This document shows, one piece after another, positions 1-8,380 of a stretch of DNA of 64,000 bases; positions within the stretch are counted from its first letter, which is position 1, and each line of letters begins with the position of its first letter. Source of the stretch: an uncultured Eubacteriales bacterium (lineage in GTDB: Bacteria > Bacillota > Clostridia > Oscillospirales > Oscillospiraceae); assembly GCA_900543085.1 (NCBI GenBank), contig UQQF01000003.1, forward strand, positions 1-64,000, read 5' to 3'. A model generated the notes under the pieces. It did no database searches. It saw only the letters and a list, made by a program, of their open reading frames with translations, and had not been told where the DNA came from. Position numbers and translations under genes: made by a program.

Positions 1-265
1 TCGCTTCGTCGTCGCAAGCTGCATATCCTTCGCTCCCGGCTAAAGCCGAGAGCTCAGTCATTTCGCTGCTCCTCCTCTCCCGATGAGTGCGATTCGCACT
101 CATCGGGAACCCGAAGTATTTTCGGCGACGTACACGCCGCCGCCGAAAATGATCCCAGTCCCTTTCGCGCCCATAGGGCGCGAAACTCTGCGAGGCTTTT
201 TTTACAAGCTGAAGCGGGAGGCGGCACTTAAAGTGCCGCCTCCCGCTTTTTTACCGGCCGGGCGC
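1..265. other. Hairpin-rich intergenic region downstream of ribF
   Basis: I see no convincing gene here. It holds a run of inverted repeats: a perfect 14-bp-arm palindrome at 79-107, a looser one at about 119-149, one at about 163-184 and a strong terminator-like hairpin at 212-248. The 29 bases at 52-80 resemble, at 24 of 29 positions, the segment preceding a hairpin in the 18.4-18.6 kb tandem repeat, so this looks like one copy of a dispersed repeat family. Confidence 0.6.
212..252 (+). terminator. Strong hairpin with U-tract on the plus strand
   Basis: Perfect 18-bp arms (212-229 and 231-248) around a single base, followed on the plus strand by a T-run ending at 252. On the minus strand, downstream of ribF, there is no good U-tract. 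It may still end ribF transcription, but its polarity fits a plus-strand transcript entering from the left. Confidence 0.6.
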
Positions 266-1159
266 TCAGCCCAGCAGCTCGCGCGTCGTCTGCGCGTCGC
301 GCAGGATCTGCGCTTTAAGCTCGTCCACGTTTGCAAACTTACGCTCGTCGCGTATGAAGTGGTGGAACTCCACCCTCACCGTGTGGTCGTACAAGTCGCC
401 GTCGAAGTCCAGGATGTAGCTCTCCACGCTCACCCGGTCGCTGCCGGAGACCGTCGGGCGAACGCCCACGTTGGTGACGGCCATGTGCTCCTCGCCGTTA
501 TCGAGGAACACCCTGGCGGCGTACACGCCGTGGCGCGGGACGAGCACGCCCTCGGCGAAGCGCATATTGATGGTAGGCGTGCCGAGCTTGCCGCCCAGCT
601 GAAAGCCGTAGTGCACCGTGTCTACCAGGCAGTGCGGGTGACCGAGCAGGCGGTTTGCCTCCTCTATCTCGCCCTCGGCGATGCACTTTCTTATGCGCGT
701 GGAGCTGACCACGTCGCCGTCGAGCTTCACCGCGTCTATTATGTCGCAGCCCAGGCCGTGCTCCGAGCACCAGCCGGCTATCTTGACGGCTCTGCCCTCG
801 CCCTTGTAGCCGCAGCTGAAGTCGTAGCCCACGACCACGTGCACGGCGTGCAGCTCGTTAACCAGCGAGCTCATGAACTCCTGCCAGGGCATCTGCATCA
901 CCGCGCGGCTGAAATGGATGAAGATCACGCTGTCTATGCCGTAGACCCGGCGTATTATCTCCGCCCTGCCCTCCGGTGAGTTGATAAGCGGCACCTCCAC
1001 GCCCTTGACCAGCGTGTCGGGGTGCGTGTCGAAGGTCAGCACCGCGGGCGTGACGTGGCGCTCCATCGCGCGGCGGCGCGTCATCTCCATCAGCGCGGCG
1101 TGACCCAGATGTACCCCGTCAAAGAAGCCCAGGGCTATAACTCTCTTTGTATCCGGCAT
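266..1159 (-). CDS. ribF: Bifunctional riboflavin kinase / FAD synthetase RibF
   Basis: Cytosolic two-domain enzyme: the C-terminal flavokinase phosphorylates riboflavin to FMN and the N-terminal nucleotidyltransferase adenylates FMN to FAD. The 297-aa length is normal. The N-terminal half shows the nucleotidyltransferase signature GFFDGVHLGH at residues 12-21. The C-terminal half shows the flavokinase segment GTPTINM followed by the VPRHGVYA stretch. It is the last gene of the rimP operon, three bases after truB, the usual position in Firmicutes. No FMN riboswitch is seen; expression should follow the operon promoter near 8.36 kb. Confidence 0.97.
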   Translation of the reverse strand: MPDTKRVIALGFFDGVHLGHAALMEMTRRRAMERHVTPAVLTFDTHPDTLVKGVEVPLINSPEGRAEIIRRVYGIDSVIFIHFSRAVMQMPWQEFMSSLVNELHAVHVVVGYDFSCGYKGEGRAVKIAGWCSEHGLGCDIIDAVKLDGDVVSSTRIRKCIAEGEIEEANRLLGHPHCLVDTVHYGFQLGGKLGTPTINMRFAEGVLVPRHGVYAARVFLDNGEEHMAVTNVGVRPTVSGSDRVSVESYILDFDGDLYDHTVRVEFHHFIRDERKFANVDELKAQILRDAQTTRELLG

Positions 1160-1162
1160 ATG

Positions 1163-2032
1163 TCAAACCTCGAAAAAACTCTTAATCGTGTGCAAAACAC
1201 CGTCTTTGACCTCGCCCAGCATCAAAAACTCACCGTTTTGTGCATAGACGCGGCAAGTCCCATCCGGCGTGCCCTGCGGCGCGGTGACGTCCGAGCCGTT
1301 TCTCACCGCGCGCTCGGCGCGCTCGCTCCACATCGTGAGGGCGTCGTGCGCGGCGAACAGCGTGTCCACGGGCAGCAGGCACTCGCTCGCGCCTCTCCGC
1401 TCTATCTCCCCGAGCGTCAGGGCGTCCTCGGCGCGAAAGCCGCCGGAGTAGGTCCGGCGCAGGGCGCTCATGCACGCGCCGCAGCCCAGCGCCTCGCCTA
1501 TGTCGGCGCAGAGCGTGCGTATATACGTGCCCTTGGAGCACTCGACATCCAGGACGCAGTCGCCGTTTTCAAGCTGTCCGGCGAAGTCCAGACGTGTTAT
1601 GTTAACCTGTCGCGGCTTTCGCTCCACCTCGCCGCCGGCGCGGGCTATCTCGTAGAGCTTTCGGCCGCCGACCTTTATCGCGCTGTACATGGGCGGTATC
1701 TGCTCAATTTTGCCGGTGAAGCGCGGCAGTATGGCGCGGAGCGCGTCCGGCTCCGGTATGCCTCCGCCGCTGCTGAGCACGTTGCCCTCGGTGTCGAGGG
1801 TGTCCGTCGTGACGCCGAAGCGGATGTGCGCCCGGTAGCCCTTGACCTGCGCCTCGGCGAACTCCGCCGCGCGCGTGGCGCGGCCTACGAGCACCACCAG
1901 CACGCCCGTGGCCATGGGGTCGAGCGTCCCGGCGTGGCCAACGCGGCGCGTTCCGGCCAGGCGGCGGACCTTGCCGACCACGTCGTGGCTGGTCCAGCCG
2001 GCGGGCTTGTCGACTATAAGCAGCCCGCTCAC
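1163..2032 (-). CDS. truB: tRNA pseudouridine-55 synthase TruB
   Basis: Converts U55 in the T-loop of tRNAs to pseudouridine. The catalytic segment GHAGTLDPMATG is present, with the nucleophilic Asp at about residue 38, as are the KPAGWTSHDVV N-terminal motif and a C-terminal PUA-like region. I chose the GTG at 2032: it gives the family N-terminus MSGLLIVDKPAG and overlaps the nrnA TGA by four bases, typical of translational coupling. An ATG at 2053 would add seven residues with no better ribosome site. Confidence 0.95.
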   Translation of the reverse strand: MSGLLIVDKPAGWTSHDVVGKVRRLAGTRRVGHAGTLDPMATGVLVVLVGRATRAAEFAEAQVKGYRAHIRFGVTTDTLDTEGNVLSSGGGIPEPDALRAILPRFTGKIEQIPPMYSAIKVGGRKLYEIARAGGEVERKPRQVNITRLDFAGQLENGDCVLDVECSKGTYIRTLCADIGEALGCGACMSALRRTYSGGFRAEDALTLGEIERRGASECLLPVDTLFAAHDALTMWSERAERAVRNGSDVTAPQGTPDGTCRVYAQNGEFLMLGEVKDGVLHTIKSFFEV

Positions 2033-2982
2033 AGTTCCGGGTACTTCTCGCATATGGCTTTCAGCATCTGCTCCAGCGCGGTCTCGACGTCGCAGTTGAG
2101 CGTGACCCCGGCGGCCATGGCGTGTCCTCCGCCGCCGTAGAGCGCGCAGATATCGGAGACGTTAATCCCGGGCTTGCTGCGCGCGGAGACCTTGCTCTCG
2201 TTCTCGCCCACCTCGCGTATCGTGAGGCTTATCACGCTGCCCTTGGCCTTCCCGGCGATGCCCGCCAGGTCGTCGCAGTCGTTTTCGTCGGCTCCGCACT
2301 CGTCAAGCATCTGCTGCGTCACCAGCACCGCGCTGACCTTGCCGTCCAGCGGGAAGCGCATACCCGTGAGCATGCGCCCCTCCAGCGCCATGCGGGCGCG
2401 GGTCTGGGTGCGGAACAAGGTTATGTTCAGCTCGCTGTTGTCGGCGCCGAGGTCAATCAGCTCGGCGGCTGCGCGCAGCGTGGCGGCATTGGTGTTTGAG
2501 TACTGGAAGCAGCCGGTGTCCGTGCTGACGGCCGCGTAGAGCAGCGTGGCCTCCCCGGCGGTGATATTGCCGCATAGCGCCTTGATTATGTCCATGACCA
2601 GCTCGCCGCAGCTGGAGCGCTCGGCGGCCAGGCACAGATTTTCGGCAAAGCGGCTGTTGGAGGGGTGGTGGTCTATGGCCAGCGGTATCGGCGTTGTCAC
2701 ACCTGCGGGGAAAAGCCCCTCGCTCGCCACGTCGACGGTAATCACCGTAGACGGCAAAAGCCCTTCCGGCGCCTCGTAAGGCTCCACGAAGGGTCTGTAG
2801 GTGTCGGTCGTCTCCGGGTTGGCAATGCACCAGGCGCGCTTGCCGCGCCTGCGGAGCGCCGAGCACAGCGCCGCCCCGGAACAGAGCGTGTCCCCGTCCG
2901 GGCGGCGATGGCTTATTATGAGGTAGTCGTCGTGCGCATCGAGCCACTCGGCGCACTCACTCGCTGTCAGGTTCTTCGTCAT
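2029..2982 (-). CDS. nrnA: DHH-family oligoribonuclease / pAp phosphatase NrnA
   Basis: DHH/DHHA1 phosphoesterase expected to degrade nanoRNAs and to dephosphorylate pAp (known for the family). Visible motifs: SHRRPDGD near the N-terminus, AIDHHPSN (the DHH signature) in the middle, and the DHHA1 glycine motif YGGGGHAMAAG near the C-terminus. I chose the ATG at 2982, preceded by GAGG/GAGAAG; a TTG at 3000 would give six more residues. It overlaps rbfA upstream by 26 bases and truB downstream by four, so all are translationally coupled. The rbfA-nrnA-truB-ribF order is standard in Firmicutes. Confidence 0.93.
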   Translation of the reverse strand: MTKNLTASECAEWLDAHDDYLIISHRRPDGDTLCSGAALCSALRRRGKRAWCIANPETTDTYRPFVEPYEAPEGLLPSTVITVDVASEGLFPAGVTTPIPLAIDHHPSNSRFAENLCLAAERSSCGELVMDIIKALCGNITAGEATLLYAAVSTDTGCFQYSNTNAATLRAAAELIDLGADNSELNITLFRTQTRARMALEGRMLTGMRFPLDGKVSAVLVTQQMLDECGADENDCDDLAGIAGKAKGSVISLTIREVGENESKVSARSKPGINVSDICALYGGGGHAMAAGVTLNCDVETALEQMLKAICEKYPEL

Positions 2983-3334
2983 GCTTCTCAGATTCCTCAA
3001 TTTCCTCTATCATCCGGCTTATCTTCGCGCCGTATTCCATCGAGTGGTCAAGCTCAAAGACAAGCTCCGGCGTGTAGCGCAGGTTGAGCGAGGCGCCAAG
3101 CTCGCGCCTGAGCCACGATCCGCAGCTCTTGAGCCCGCGCTTGAACTCCTTCTCGTTCAGCTCGCCGAGGACGCTGAGCCACACCTTGGCGTAACGCAGA
3201 TCCCCCGTCGTCTCGACGCGGGTAATGCTAATCATCCCCTGCTGCACACGCGGGTCCTTCACGGAGCGCAGCAGAGAGCTGAGCGCGAGCTGTATATCGT
3301 CGTTTATGCGGCCCATCCTAGTGGAATTTGCCAT
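2957..3334 (-). CDS. rbfA: Ribosome-binding factor A
   Basis: Small KH-fold factor that binds the 30S subunit during 16S rRNA 5'-end maturation and cold adaptation. The 125 aa are typical. The N-terminus has the family pattern RMGRINDDIQLALSSLL, followed by VKDPRVQQGMISITRVE and the segment around LRYTPELVFELDHSMEYG. The acidic tail (EEIEESEKHDEEPDSE) is common. It is separated from infB by an unusually long 327-base gap full of hairpins, although the operon is otherwise tightly packed. Confidence 0.95.
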   Translation of the reverse strand: MANSTRMGRINDDIQLALSSLLRSVKDPRVQQGMISITRVETTGDLRYAKVWLSVLGELNEKEFKRGLKSCGSWLRRELGASLNLRYTPELVFELDHSMEYGAKISRMIEEIEESEKHDEEPDSE

Positions 3335-3661
3335 ATAATTACCTCTTAAAAGTATTTAACGCTTGATCCCCAGCAGCCGCGCTACCGCGCGCTGCTATTG
3401 CAATCCATTTTTGGCGGGGCTTCGCCTCGCCCTTGCGCGCATACGCGCGCTAATTAAATCTATTTTTGGCGGGGCTTCGCCTCGCCAAAAATACTTCTCG
3501 CGCAGCGAACGTGCGATTGCCGGTGCACGCACCGGCAATCGTGCGCTGAGCGAAGCGCCGGTGACCATTGCCCGAGCCTCCGGCTCGGGCAGGCGCACCC
3601 AATTGGCACGAAATGCCCGCAGGCATTTCGGCCAGTTAATTCGGCCAGTTAATTCGGCCAG
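3335..3661. repeat. Hairpin-packed gap between infB and rbfA
   Basis: No gene. It contains two near-identical 30-base blocks 55 bases apart (3402-3431 and 3457-3486), each with an inverted repeat built on GGCGGGGCTTCGCCTCGCC. There is a perfect 13-bp-arm hairpin around 3514-3541, another around 3570-3589 (CCCGAGCC / GGCTCGGG) and another around 3610-3631. A 13-bp tandem array ends it. Sitting inside an operon, these hairpins would lie in the infB-rbfA mRNA spacer. Confidence 0.8.
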
Positions 3662-3666
3662 TTAGT
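3628..3666 (-). repeat. 13-bp tandem repeat (three copies) covering the infB stop codon
   Basis: Three head-to-tail 13-bp units at 3628-3640, 3641-3653 and 3654-3666, the first two identical and the third with one change. On the minus strand each unit begins with TAACTGGCCGAAT. The infB stop codon TAA is the first three bases of the upstream unit, so the stop-codon context has been tandemly amplified. Confidence 0.85.
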
Positions 3667-6013
3667 TTTCTATCTGCTTCATCACGTAGGCCTCAATGAT
3701 GTCGCCCACGCGCTCGTCGTTGAACTTCTCTATCTGGATGCCGCACTCGTAGCCGGAGGCGACTTCCTTGACGTCGTCCTTGAAGCGGCGCAGCGAGGCC
3801 ATCTCGCCCTCGAACACGACTATGCCGTCGCGCACGACGCGCACGGAGCAGCCGCGCTGGACTTTGCCGTCCTGGACGTAGCAGCCGCAGACGGTGCCGA
3901 CCTTGCTGACCTTGTACAGCTGGCGAATCTCGATGTGGCCGATGACCTGCTCCTCAAACTTGGGAGCGAGCATGCCCTTCATGGCGGCTTCTATCTCGTT
4001 GATGCAATCGTATATGACGCGGTAGGTGCGGATCTCCACGTTGGCGCGCGCGGCGTAGTCCCTCGCGCCGCCGTCGGGGCGGACGTTGAAGCCGACTATC
4101 AGCGCGTTGCTGGTGGCGGCGAGCATGACGTCGCTCTCGTTGATGGCGCCGACGCCGGAGTGGATGACCTTGACGCGGACTTCCTCGTTGGTGAGCTTCT
4201 CGAGCGAGGTCTTGACGGCCTCGGCGCTGCCCTGGACGTCTGCCTTGACGATGATGTTGAAGTCCTTTATCTCGCCCTGCTTGATCTGCGCGAACAGGTC
4301 GTCGAGCGTGACCTTCTTGGCGACGCCGAGCGTGCGCTCCTTGGCCTGCTGCTTGCGCTCCTCGACGAGCTCGCGAGCCATGCGCTCGTCGTCGACGGCG
4401 TTGAACACGTCGCCGGCGTTGGGCACCTCGCTCATGCCGGCTATCTCCACCGGGATGCTCGGTCCGGCCTCGGTGACGCGCTGACCCTTGTCGTTCATCA
4501 TGGTGCGGACGTGTCCGACGGCGGTGCCGGCTATGATGATGTCGCCGTGGTGCAGAGTGCCGTTCTGCACCAGCACGGTCATGATGGGGCCGCGGCCGCG
4601 GTCGAGGCGCGCCTCGATGACAGTGCCCCTGGCGGCGCGGTTCGGGTTGGCCTTCAGCTCGAGGATCTCGGCCAGGACGACCAGGTTCTCCAGCAGGTTG
4701 TCTATGCCCTCGCCGGTCTTGGCGCTTATCGGGCAGACGATGGTGTCGCCGCCCCACTCCTCGCTGACGAGGTCGTACTCAGTCAGCTGCTGCTTGACGC
4801 GCTCGGGGTTGGCGCCGGGCATATCCATCTTGTTGATAGCCACGACGATGGGGATGTTCGCCGCCTTGGCGTGGTTGATGGACTCTATGGTCTGGGGCAT
4901 GATGCCGTCGTTGGCCGCAACGACCAGGATGGCGATGTCCGTGACGGACGCGCCGCGGGCGCGCATACTGGTGAAGGCCTCGTGACCCGGGGTGTCCAGG
5001 AAGGTGACCGGGCTGCCCTTGACGTTGACGGTGTAGGCGCCGATGTGCTGCGTGATGCCGCCGGCCTCTCCGGCGGCGACGTTGGCCTTGCGGATGTAGT
5101 CCAGCAGGCTGGTCTTGCCGTGGTCGACGTGACCCATGACCACGACTACCGGGGCGCGCGGCTCCAGCTCCTCCGGCCTGTCTTCGCGGTCGTCTATCAG
5201 GCGCTCCTCGACGGTGACGACCACCTCGTGCTCGACCTTGCAGCCCAGCTCCATGGCAACGAGCGCGGCGGTGTCGTAGTCGATTATATCGCTCAGCGAG
5301 GCCATGACGCCGTTCTTGATGAGCGCCTTTACGACCTCGGTGCCGGTCTTCTTCATGCGGGAGGCCAGCTCGCCGACGCCGATGGCGTCGGGTATCTGAA
5401 CCTTTACGGGCGCCTTCTTGGCTATCTCGAACTGCAGCTTCTGCATACGCTCGCGCTCCTCGGCGCGGCGCTTGGCGCTGGCCGCGGCCTGCTGCTGGCG
5501 CTGCTTCTGCTTGTTGGAGAACTTCTCCTTGCCGCCGCGCTGGCGTCCGGAGTCCGCGCCGTGAGCGCCTGCCATGCGGTCAAAGCGCTCGTCGTACTTG
5601 CCGAGGTTGACGTTGCCGCCGCCGCGGGTGTCAATGACGCGCTTCTCGGGCACCTGGCGGGGGACGTGCTGCTTCTCCTTCTTGGGCTGAGCCGGCTGCT
5701 GCGCGCCCTCGGCCGGGGCGGCGCTCTGAGCCCTGGCGGGCTCCTGCGCGGGCTTGGCCTGGGGAGCGGGCTGCTCCTTCTTCGGCTCAGGCTTCTTCTC
5801 CACGGCGGGCACGCGCACCAGATCCTCCATGGTCGCGCACTGGTGCTGCTGGGTCAGGTACTCGAAAATCACGGACAGCTCCGAGTCCTCAAGCACCTGC
5901 ATGTGGTTCTTGGGCGTGGTGGCGTACTTGGTCAATATCTCTGTAATGTTCTTGGAGGGAAGGCCAAAGTCCTTGGCCACCTCGTGAACCCTATACTTGT
6001 CAAAACTACTCAT
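3662..6013 (-). CDS. infB: Translation initiation factor IF-2
   Basis: GTPase that brings fMet-tRNA to the 30S subunit and promotes 50S joining. The 783 aa comprise an N-terminal IF2_N helix domain (about 1-55), a Pro/Lys/Gln-rich linker (about 70-195), a second IF2_N domain (about 200-260), and the G domain with GHVDHGKT at 294-301, DTPGH from 340 and NKMD at 394-397. Domains II, III and the fMet-binding C2 domain follow. The ATG overlaps the ylxQ stop region by eight bases, so translation is coupled. Confidence 0.98.
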   Translation of the reverse strand: MSSFDKYRVHEVAKDFGLPSKNITEILTKYATTPKNHMQVLEDSELSVIFEYLTQQHQCATMEDLVRVPAVEKKPEPKKEQPAPQAKPAQEPARAQSAAPAEGAQQPAQPKKEKQHVPRQVPEKRVIDTRGGGNVNLGKYDERFDRMAGAHGADSGRQRGGKEKFSNKQKQRQQQAAASAKRRAEERERMQKLQFEIAKKAPVKVQIPDAIGVGELASRMKKTGTEVVKALIKNGVMASLSDIIDYDTAALVAMELGCKVEHEVVVTVEERLIDDREDRPEELEPRAPVVVVMGHVDHGKTSLLDYIRKANVAAGEAGGITQHIGAYTVNVKGSPVTFLDTPGHEAFTSMRARGASVTDIAILVVAANDGIMPQTIESINHAKAANIPIVVAINKMDMPGANPERVKQQLTEYDLVSEEWGGDTIVCPISAKTGEGIDNLLENLVVLAEILELKANPNRAARGTVIEARLDRGRGPIMTVLVQNGTLHHGDIIIAGTAVGHVRTMMNDKGQRVTEAGPSIPVEIAGMSEVPNAGDVFNAVDDERMARELVEERKQQAKERTLGVAKKVTLDDLFAQIKQGEIKDFNIIVKADVQGSAEAVKTSLEKLTNEEVRVKVIHSGVGAINESDVMLAATSNALIVGFNVRPDGGARDYAARANVEIRTYRVIYDCINEIEAAMKGMLAPKFEEQVIGHIEIRQLYKVSKVGTVCGCYVQDGKVQRGCSVRVVRDGIVVFEGEMASLRRFKDDVKEVASGYECGIQIEKFNDERVGDIIEAYVMKQIEN

Positions 6014-6425
6014 TTAGTTCCCTCCCCGGTTTCCTTTTTGGCCCTCTGGCCTTGCGGTAAGCGGCCTTGTCGCTGCGCCGTGTCATCTCCGCGGCGAGAG
6101 TGCCGTATGTCTGCGGGTCTGTCTCGGCCAGCGCCTTCAAAAACGCGTCCGAGAGTCCGAAATCCGTACACGCAGCCATCGAACAGCCGCTCTTGCCGAG
6201 GGCGTCCGACAACTGCTCTTTTGTATAGGGCAGCGTTGCGCACAGAGCGCGCCGCCCCTGGAGAAAGCTCTCCACCCTTCTGCGGGCGTTCGGCGAGGCG
6301 TCGGCGGCCACGATGACCAGCCTGGCACGTCCGGCCTTCACCGCCGCGCCGGTGGCCGTCTCGCCTATCTCTATCCTCCCGGCCTTGCGCATGAGGCCGA
6401 GGTAATTCAGCGCGCGGTCAGTCAT
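6006..6425 (-). CDS. ylxQ: L7Ae/L30e/YlxQ-family RNA-binding protein
   Basis: 139-aa member of the L7Ae family normally found between ylxR and infB in Firmicutes; homologues bind kink-turn RNA. Seen: an N-terminal [32 protein letters not shown] core (given here by its key residues G10, R13-G16 and the K-AGRA-L helix) and the [14 protein letters not shown] strand-turn. The C-terminus extends about 35 basic residues ([13 protein letters not shown]) beyond the fold. It overlaps ylxR upstream by eight bases and infB downstream by eight. Confidence 0.85.
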   Translation of the reverse strand: MTDRALNYLGLMRKAGRIEIGETATGAAVKAGRARLVIVAADASPNARRRVESFLQGRRALCATLPYTKEQLSDALGKSGCSMAACTDFGLSDAFLKALAETDPQTYGTLAAEMTRRSDKAAYRKARGPKRKPGRELNE

Positions 6426-6687
6426 CGCCGCGCTCCAGCGCTTCGGTAAGCCGCTCCATGACCTCGTCGGGTATCTTGGTCTCCAGCGCGCGATCCAGCG
6501 CGCGGGACTTCACCGCGCGGCGAAGACACTCGGCGTTCGGGCAGACGTACGCGCCTCGTCCCGGTTTCTTGCCCCGCGCATCGAGCGAGACCTCGCCCTC
6601 GGGCGAGCGCACAACGCGCAGCAGCTCCGGCTTGGGCTTCATCTCGCGGCAGCCCAGGCACTGGCGCATCGGTATCCTCTTTGGCAT
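6418..6687 (-). CDS. rnpM: YlxR / RnpM family RNA-binding protein
   Basis: 89-aa DUF448 protein. The family signature is clear: RQCLGCREMKPKPELLRVVR at the N-terminus, then GRGAYVCPNAECLRRAVK. In Bacillus subtilis this protein (YlxR/RnpM) binds and modulates RNase P (family knowledge). It sits 21 bases after nusA and overlaps ylxQ, the normal order in this operon. The gene carries its own ribosome site (AGGAGG-like, complement of the ggcctcctt near 6690). Confidence 0.9.
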   Translation of the reverse strand: MPKRIPMRQCLGCREMKPKPELLRVVRSPEGEVSLDARGKKPGRGAYVCPNAECLRRAVKSRALDRALETKIPDEVMERLTEALERGDD

Positions 6688-6708
6688 AGCGGCCTCCTTG
6701 TCTGAAAC

Positions 6709-7776
6709 TTACTCTGCGGCGACTCCCATTCCGTCGTCAGACTTGATGTCTATCTTAAAGCCCGTCAGCTTGGCGGCGAGACGCGCGTTCTGGCCCTCGC
6801 GGCCGATGGCCAGGGACAGCTGGTTCTCGGGCACTACCACGCGGCAGGTCTTGTTGTCGTCCTCCATCGTCACGCTGAGCACCGTGGCGGGAGCCAGGGC
6901 GTGGGCGATGTACGTGGCGGGGTCTTCGCTGTACTCGATTATGTCTATCTTCTCTCCGCCCAGCTCGTTGACCACGGCGGCGACACGCGCGCCGCGCGGA
7001 CCTACGCAGGCGCCGATGGCGTCGACGTCCGGCTCGGCACTGCCGACGGAGATCTTGCTCCTGGAGCCGGCCTCGCGGGCTATGCCGTGTATCTCGACGG
7101 TGCCGTCGAATATCTCGGGCACCTCCAGCTCGAACAGGCGGCGCACCAGGCCGGGGTGAGACCTGGATATGAGCACCTGCACGCCGCGGGTGGAGCGGCG
7201 CACTTCCACGACGTACACACGCGCGCGCTGACCCTCGGCAAGCTCCTCGCCGGGTATCTGCTCGCTGCGCGGGAGCACGGCCTCGGTGGCCTCGCTGCCC
7301 TCGCCTATGCGCATCGTGATGGCGCCGGTGCGCTGGTCGATGCGGTAGACGGTGCCTGTGAGCACCTCGTGCTGCTTGTTGTTGAACTCATCGTATATGA
7401 TGCCGCGCTCGGCCTCGCGTATGCCCTGGATGATGACCTGCTTGGCGGCCTGGGCGGCTATGCGGCCGAACTTCTTGGTCTCCACGGGGATGGTCAGCTC
7501 GTCGCCGATGACGGCGCGCTTGGAGAGCTTCTTCGCGCTGTCCACGTCTATCTCCATGGTCGGATCTTCTACCTGCTCCACGACCGTCTTGTGCACGACC
7601 AGCTCTATGCGCTTTTTGTCCTCGTCCAGGATGACCTCGACATTTTCGCCGTAGTCGGGGTTGTCACGGCGGAAGGCCGCGAGCATGGCCTGCTCTATCT
7701 TCTCGTACATGTAGTCGCGGGGAATGCCTTTTTCCTTCTCTATGTCCTCCACCGCGGCGAAGAATTCTGCGTTCAT
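6709..7776 (-). CDS. nusA: Transcription termination/antitermination factor NusA
   Basis: 355-aa RNA polymerase-binding elongation factor. An N-terminal RNAP-binding domain (about 1-125) is followed by an S1 domain (about 135-200, starting near VLTGTVYRID) and two KH domains: KH1 around GACVGPRGARVAAVVNELGG and KH2 around LAIGREGQNARLAAKLTG. There is no C-terminal acidic-repeat region, which is normal for Firmicutes. It is the second gene of the rimP operon, 20 bases after rimP. Confidence 0.98.
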   Translation of the reverse strand: MNAEFFAAVEDIEKEKGIPRDYMYEKIEQAMLAAFRRDNPDYGENVEVILDEDKKRIELVVHKTVVEQVEDPTMEIDVDSAKKLSKRAVIGDELTIPVETKKFGRIAAQAAKQVIIQGIREAERGIIYDEFNNKQHEVLTGTVYRIDQRTGAITMRIGEGSEATEAVLPRSEQIPGEELAEGQRARVYVVEVRRSTRGVQVLISRSHPGLVRRLFELEVPEIFDGTVEIHGIAREAGSRSKISVGSAEPDVDAIGACVGPRGARVAAVVNELGGEKIDIIEYSEDPATYIAHALAPATVLSVTMEDDNKTCRVVVPENQLSLAIGREGQNARLAAKLTGFKIDIKSDDGMGVAAE

Positions 7777-7795
7777 TTCACTCTGCCTCCATATG

Positions 7796-8254
7796 TCATA
7801 TCGTCATGCGCAGCCGCACCTGGGCGACCTGCGCGGCCGGGAAACTCACCTGCTGGCCGTTGAGCTCTATAGTCACAGTGCCGTCCTCGGCCCTGGAAAC
7901 CAGCGTGCCGACGTGGCTTTTGGCGCCCATTATGGGCTGATAGTGCTTGACCTCGACCTGCTCGCCGATAAAGCGGGCAAAGTCGCCGGGGCGCTTGAGC
8001 GCACGCTCCGCGCCCGCGCTGGACACCTCGAAAACATAGCTTGTAGGTATGGGGTCGGCCTCGTCCAGAATGGGATCCAACGCCCGGGAGACCGCCTCGC
8101 AGTCGTCTATGGACACGCCGCCGGCCTTGTCAATGTACACGCGCAGATACCACGAGCCTGCCTCGCGGACATACTCCACGTCCCAGACCTCGCAGCCGCA
8201 CTGCGCCGCCACCGGCTCCGCCAGAGCCGCCACCTGCTCAGTAACCTTGCTCAT
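7796..8254 (-). CDS. rimP: Ribosome maturation factor RimP
   Basis: 152-aa 30S assembly factor. Family features: the N-terminal GCEVWDVEYVREAGSWYLRV region, DDCEAVSRALDPILDEADPI, then the strongly conserved YVFEVSSAGAERALKRPGDF. The ATG at 8254 is preceded by AGGAGG with a six-base spacer. It is the first gene of the operon through ribF. The promoter at 8352-8380 and a short hairpin plus U5 at 8299-8324 lie in its 5' leader, suggesting attenuation. Confidence 0.96.
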   Translation of the reverse strand: MSKVTEQVAALAEPVAAQCGCEVWDVEYVREAGSWYLRVYIDKAGGVSIDDCEAVSRALDPILDEADPIPTSYVFEVSSAGAERALKRPGDFARFIGEQVEVKHYQPIMGAKSHVGTLVSRAEDGTVTIELNGQQVSFPAAQVAQVRLRMTI

Positions 8255-8298
8255 ATTTCCTCCTGAATCCAGTTTCTGACAGACGAAATTTCCCCAAC

Positions 8299-8324
8299 AA
8301 AAAGAGTGGGATAAACACCCACTC
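8299..8324 (-). promoter_or_regulatory. Candidate attenuator hairpin in the rimP leader
   Basis: On the minus strand GAGTGGG (from 8324), a seven-base loop and CCCACTC are followed directly by TTTTT (8303-8299). It lies about 20-45 bases downstream of the predicted start of transcription and 45 bases upstream of the rimP ATG. This is the form of an intrinsic terminator in a leader, so premature termination controlling the operon is plausible. Confidence 0.55.
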
Positions 8325-8351
8325 CGGAAACCTCAACGTCAATACGCTGGT

Positions 8352-8380
8352 ATTTTACCACATACGAGAAACTATTGCAA
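8352..8380 (-). promoter_or_regulatory. Sigma-A promoter of the rimP-ribF operon
   Basis: On the minus strand a -35 TTGCAA (8380-8375), a 17-base spacer and a -10 TAAAAT (8357-8352). The start of transcription is expected near 8345, giving a leader of about 90 bases before rimP. Confidence 0.75.

Noticed and set aside
3935..6316. A 793-codon plus-strand frame opposite infB
   Set aside because: Same compositional shadow; no ribosome site and no recognisable protein, while infB on the other strand is certain.
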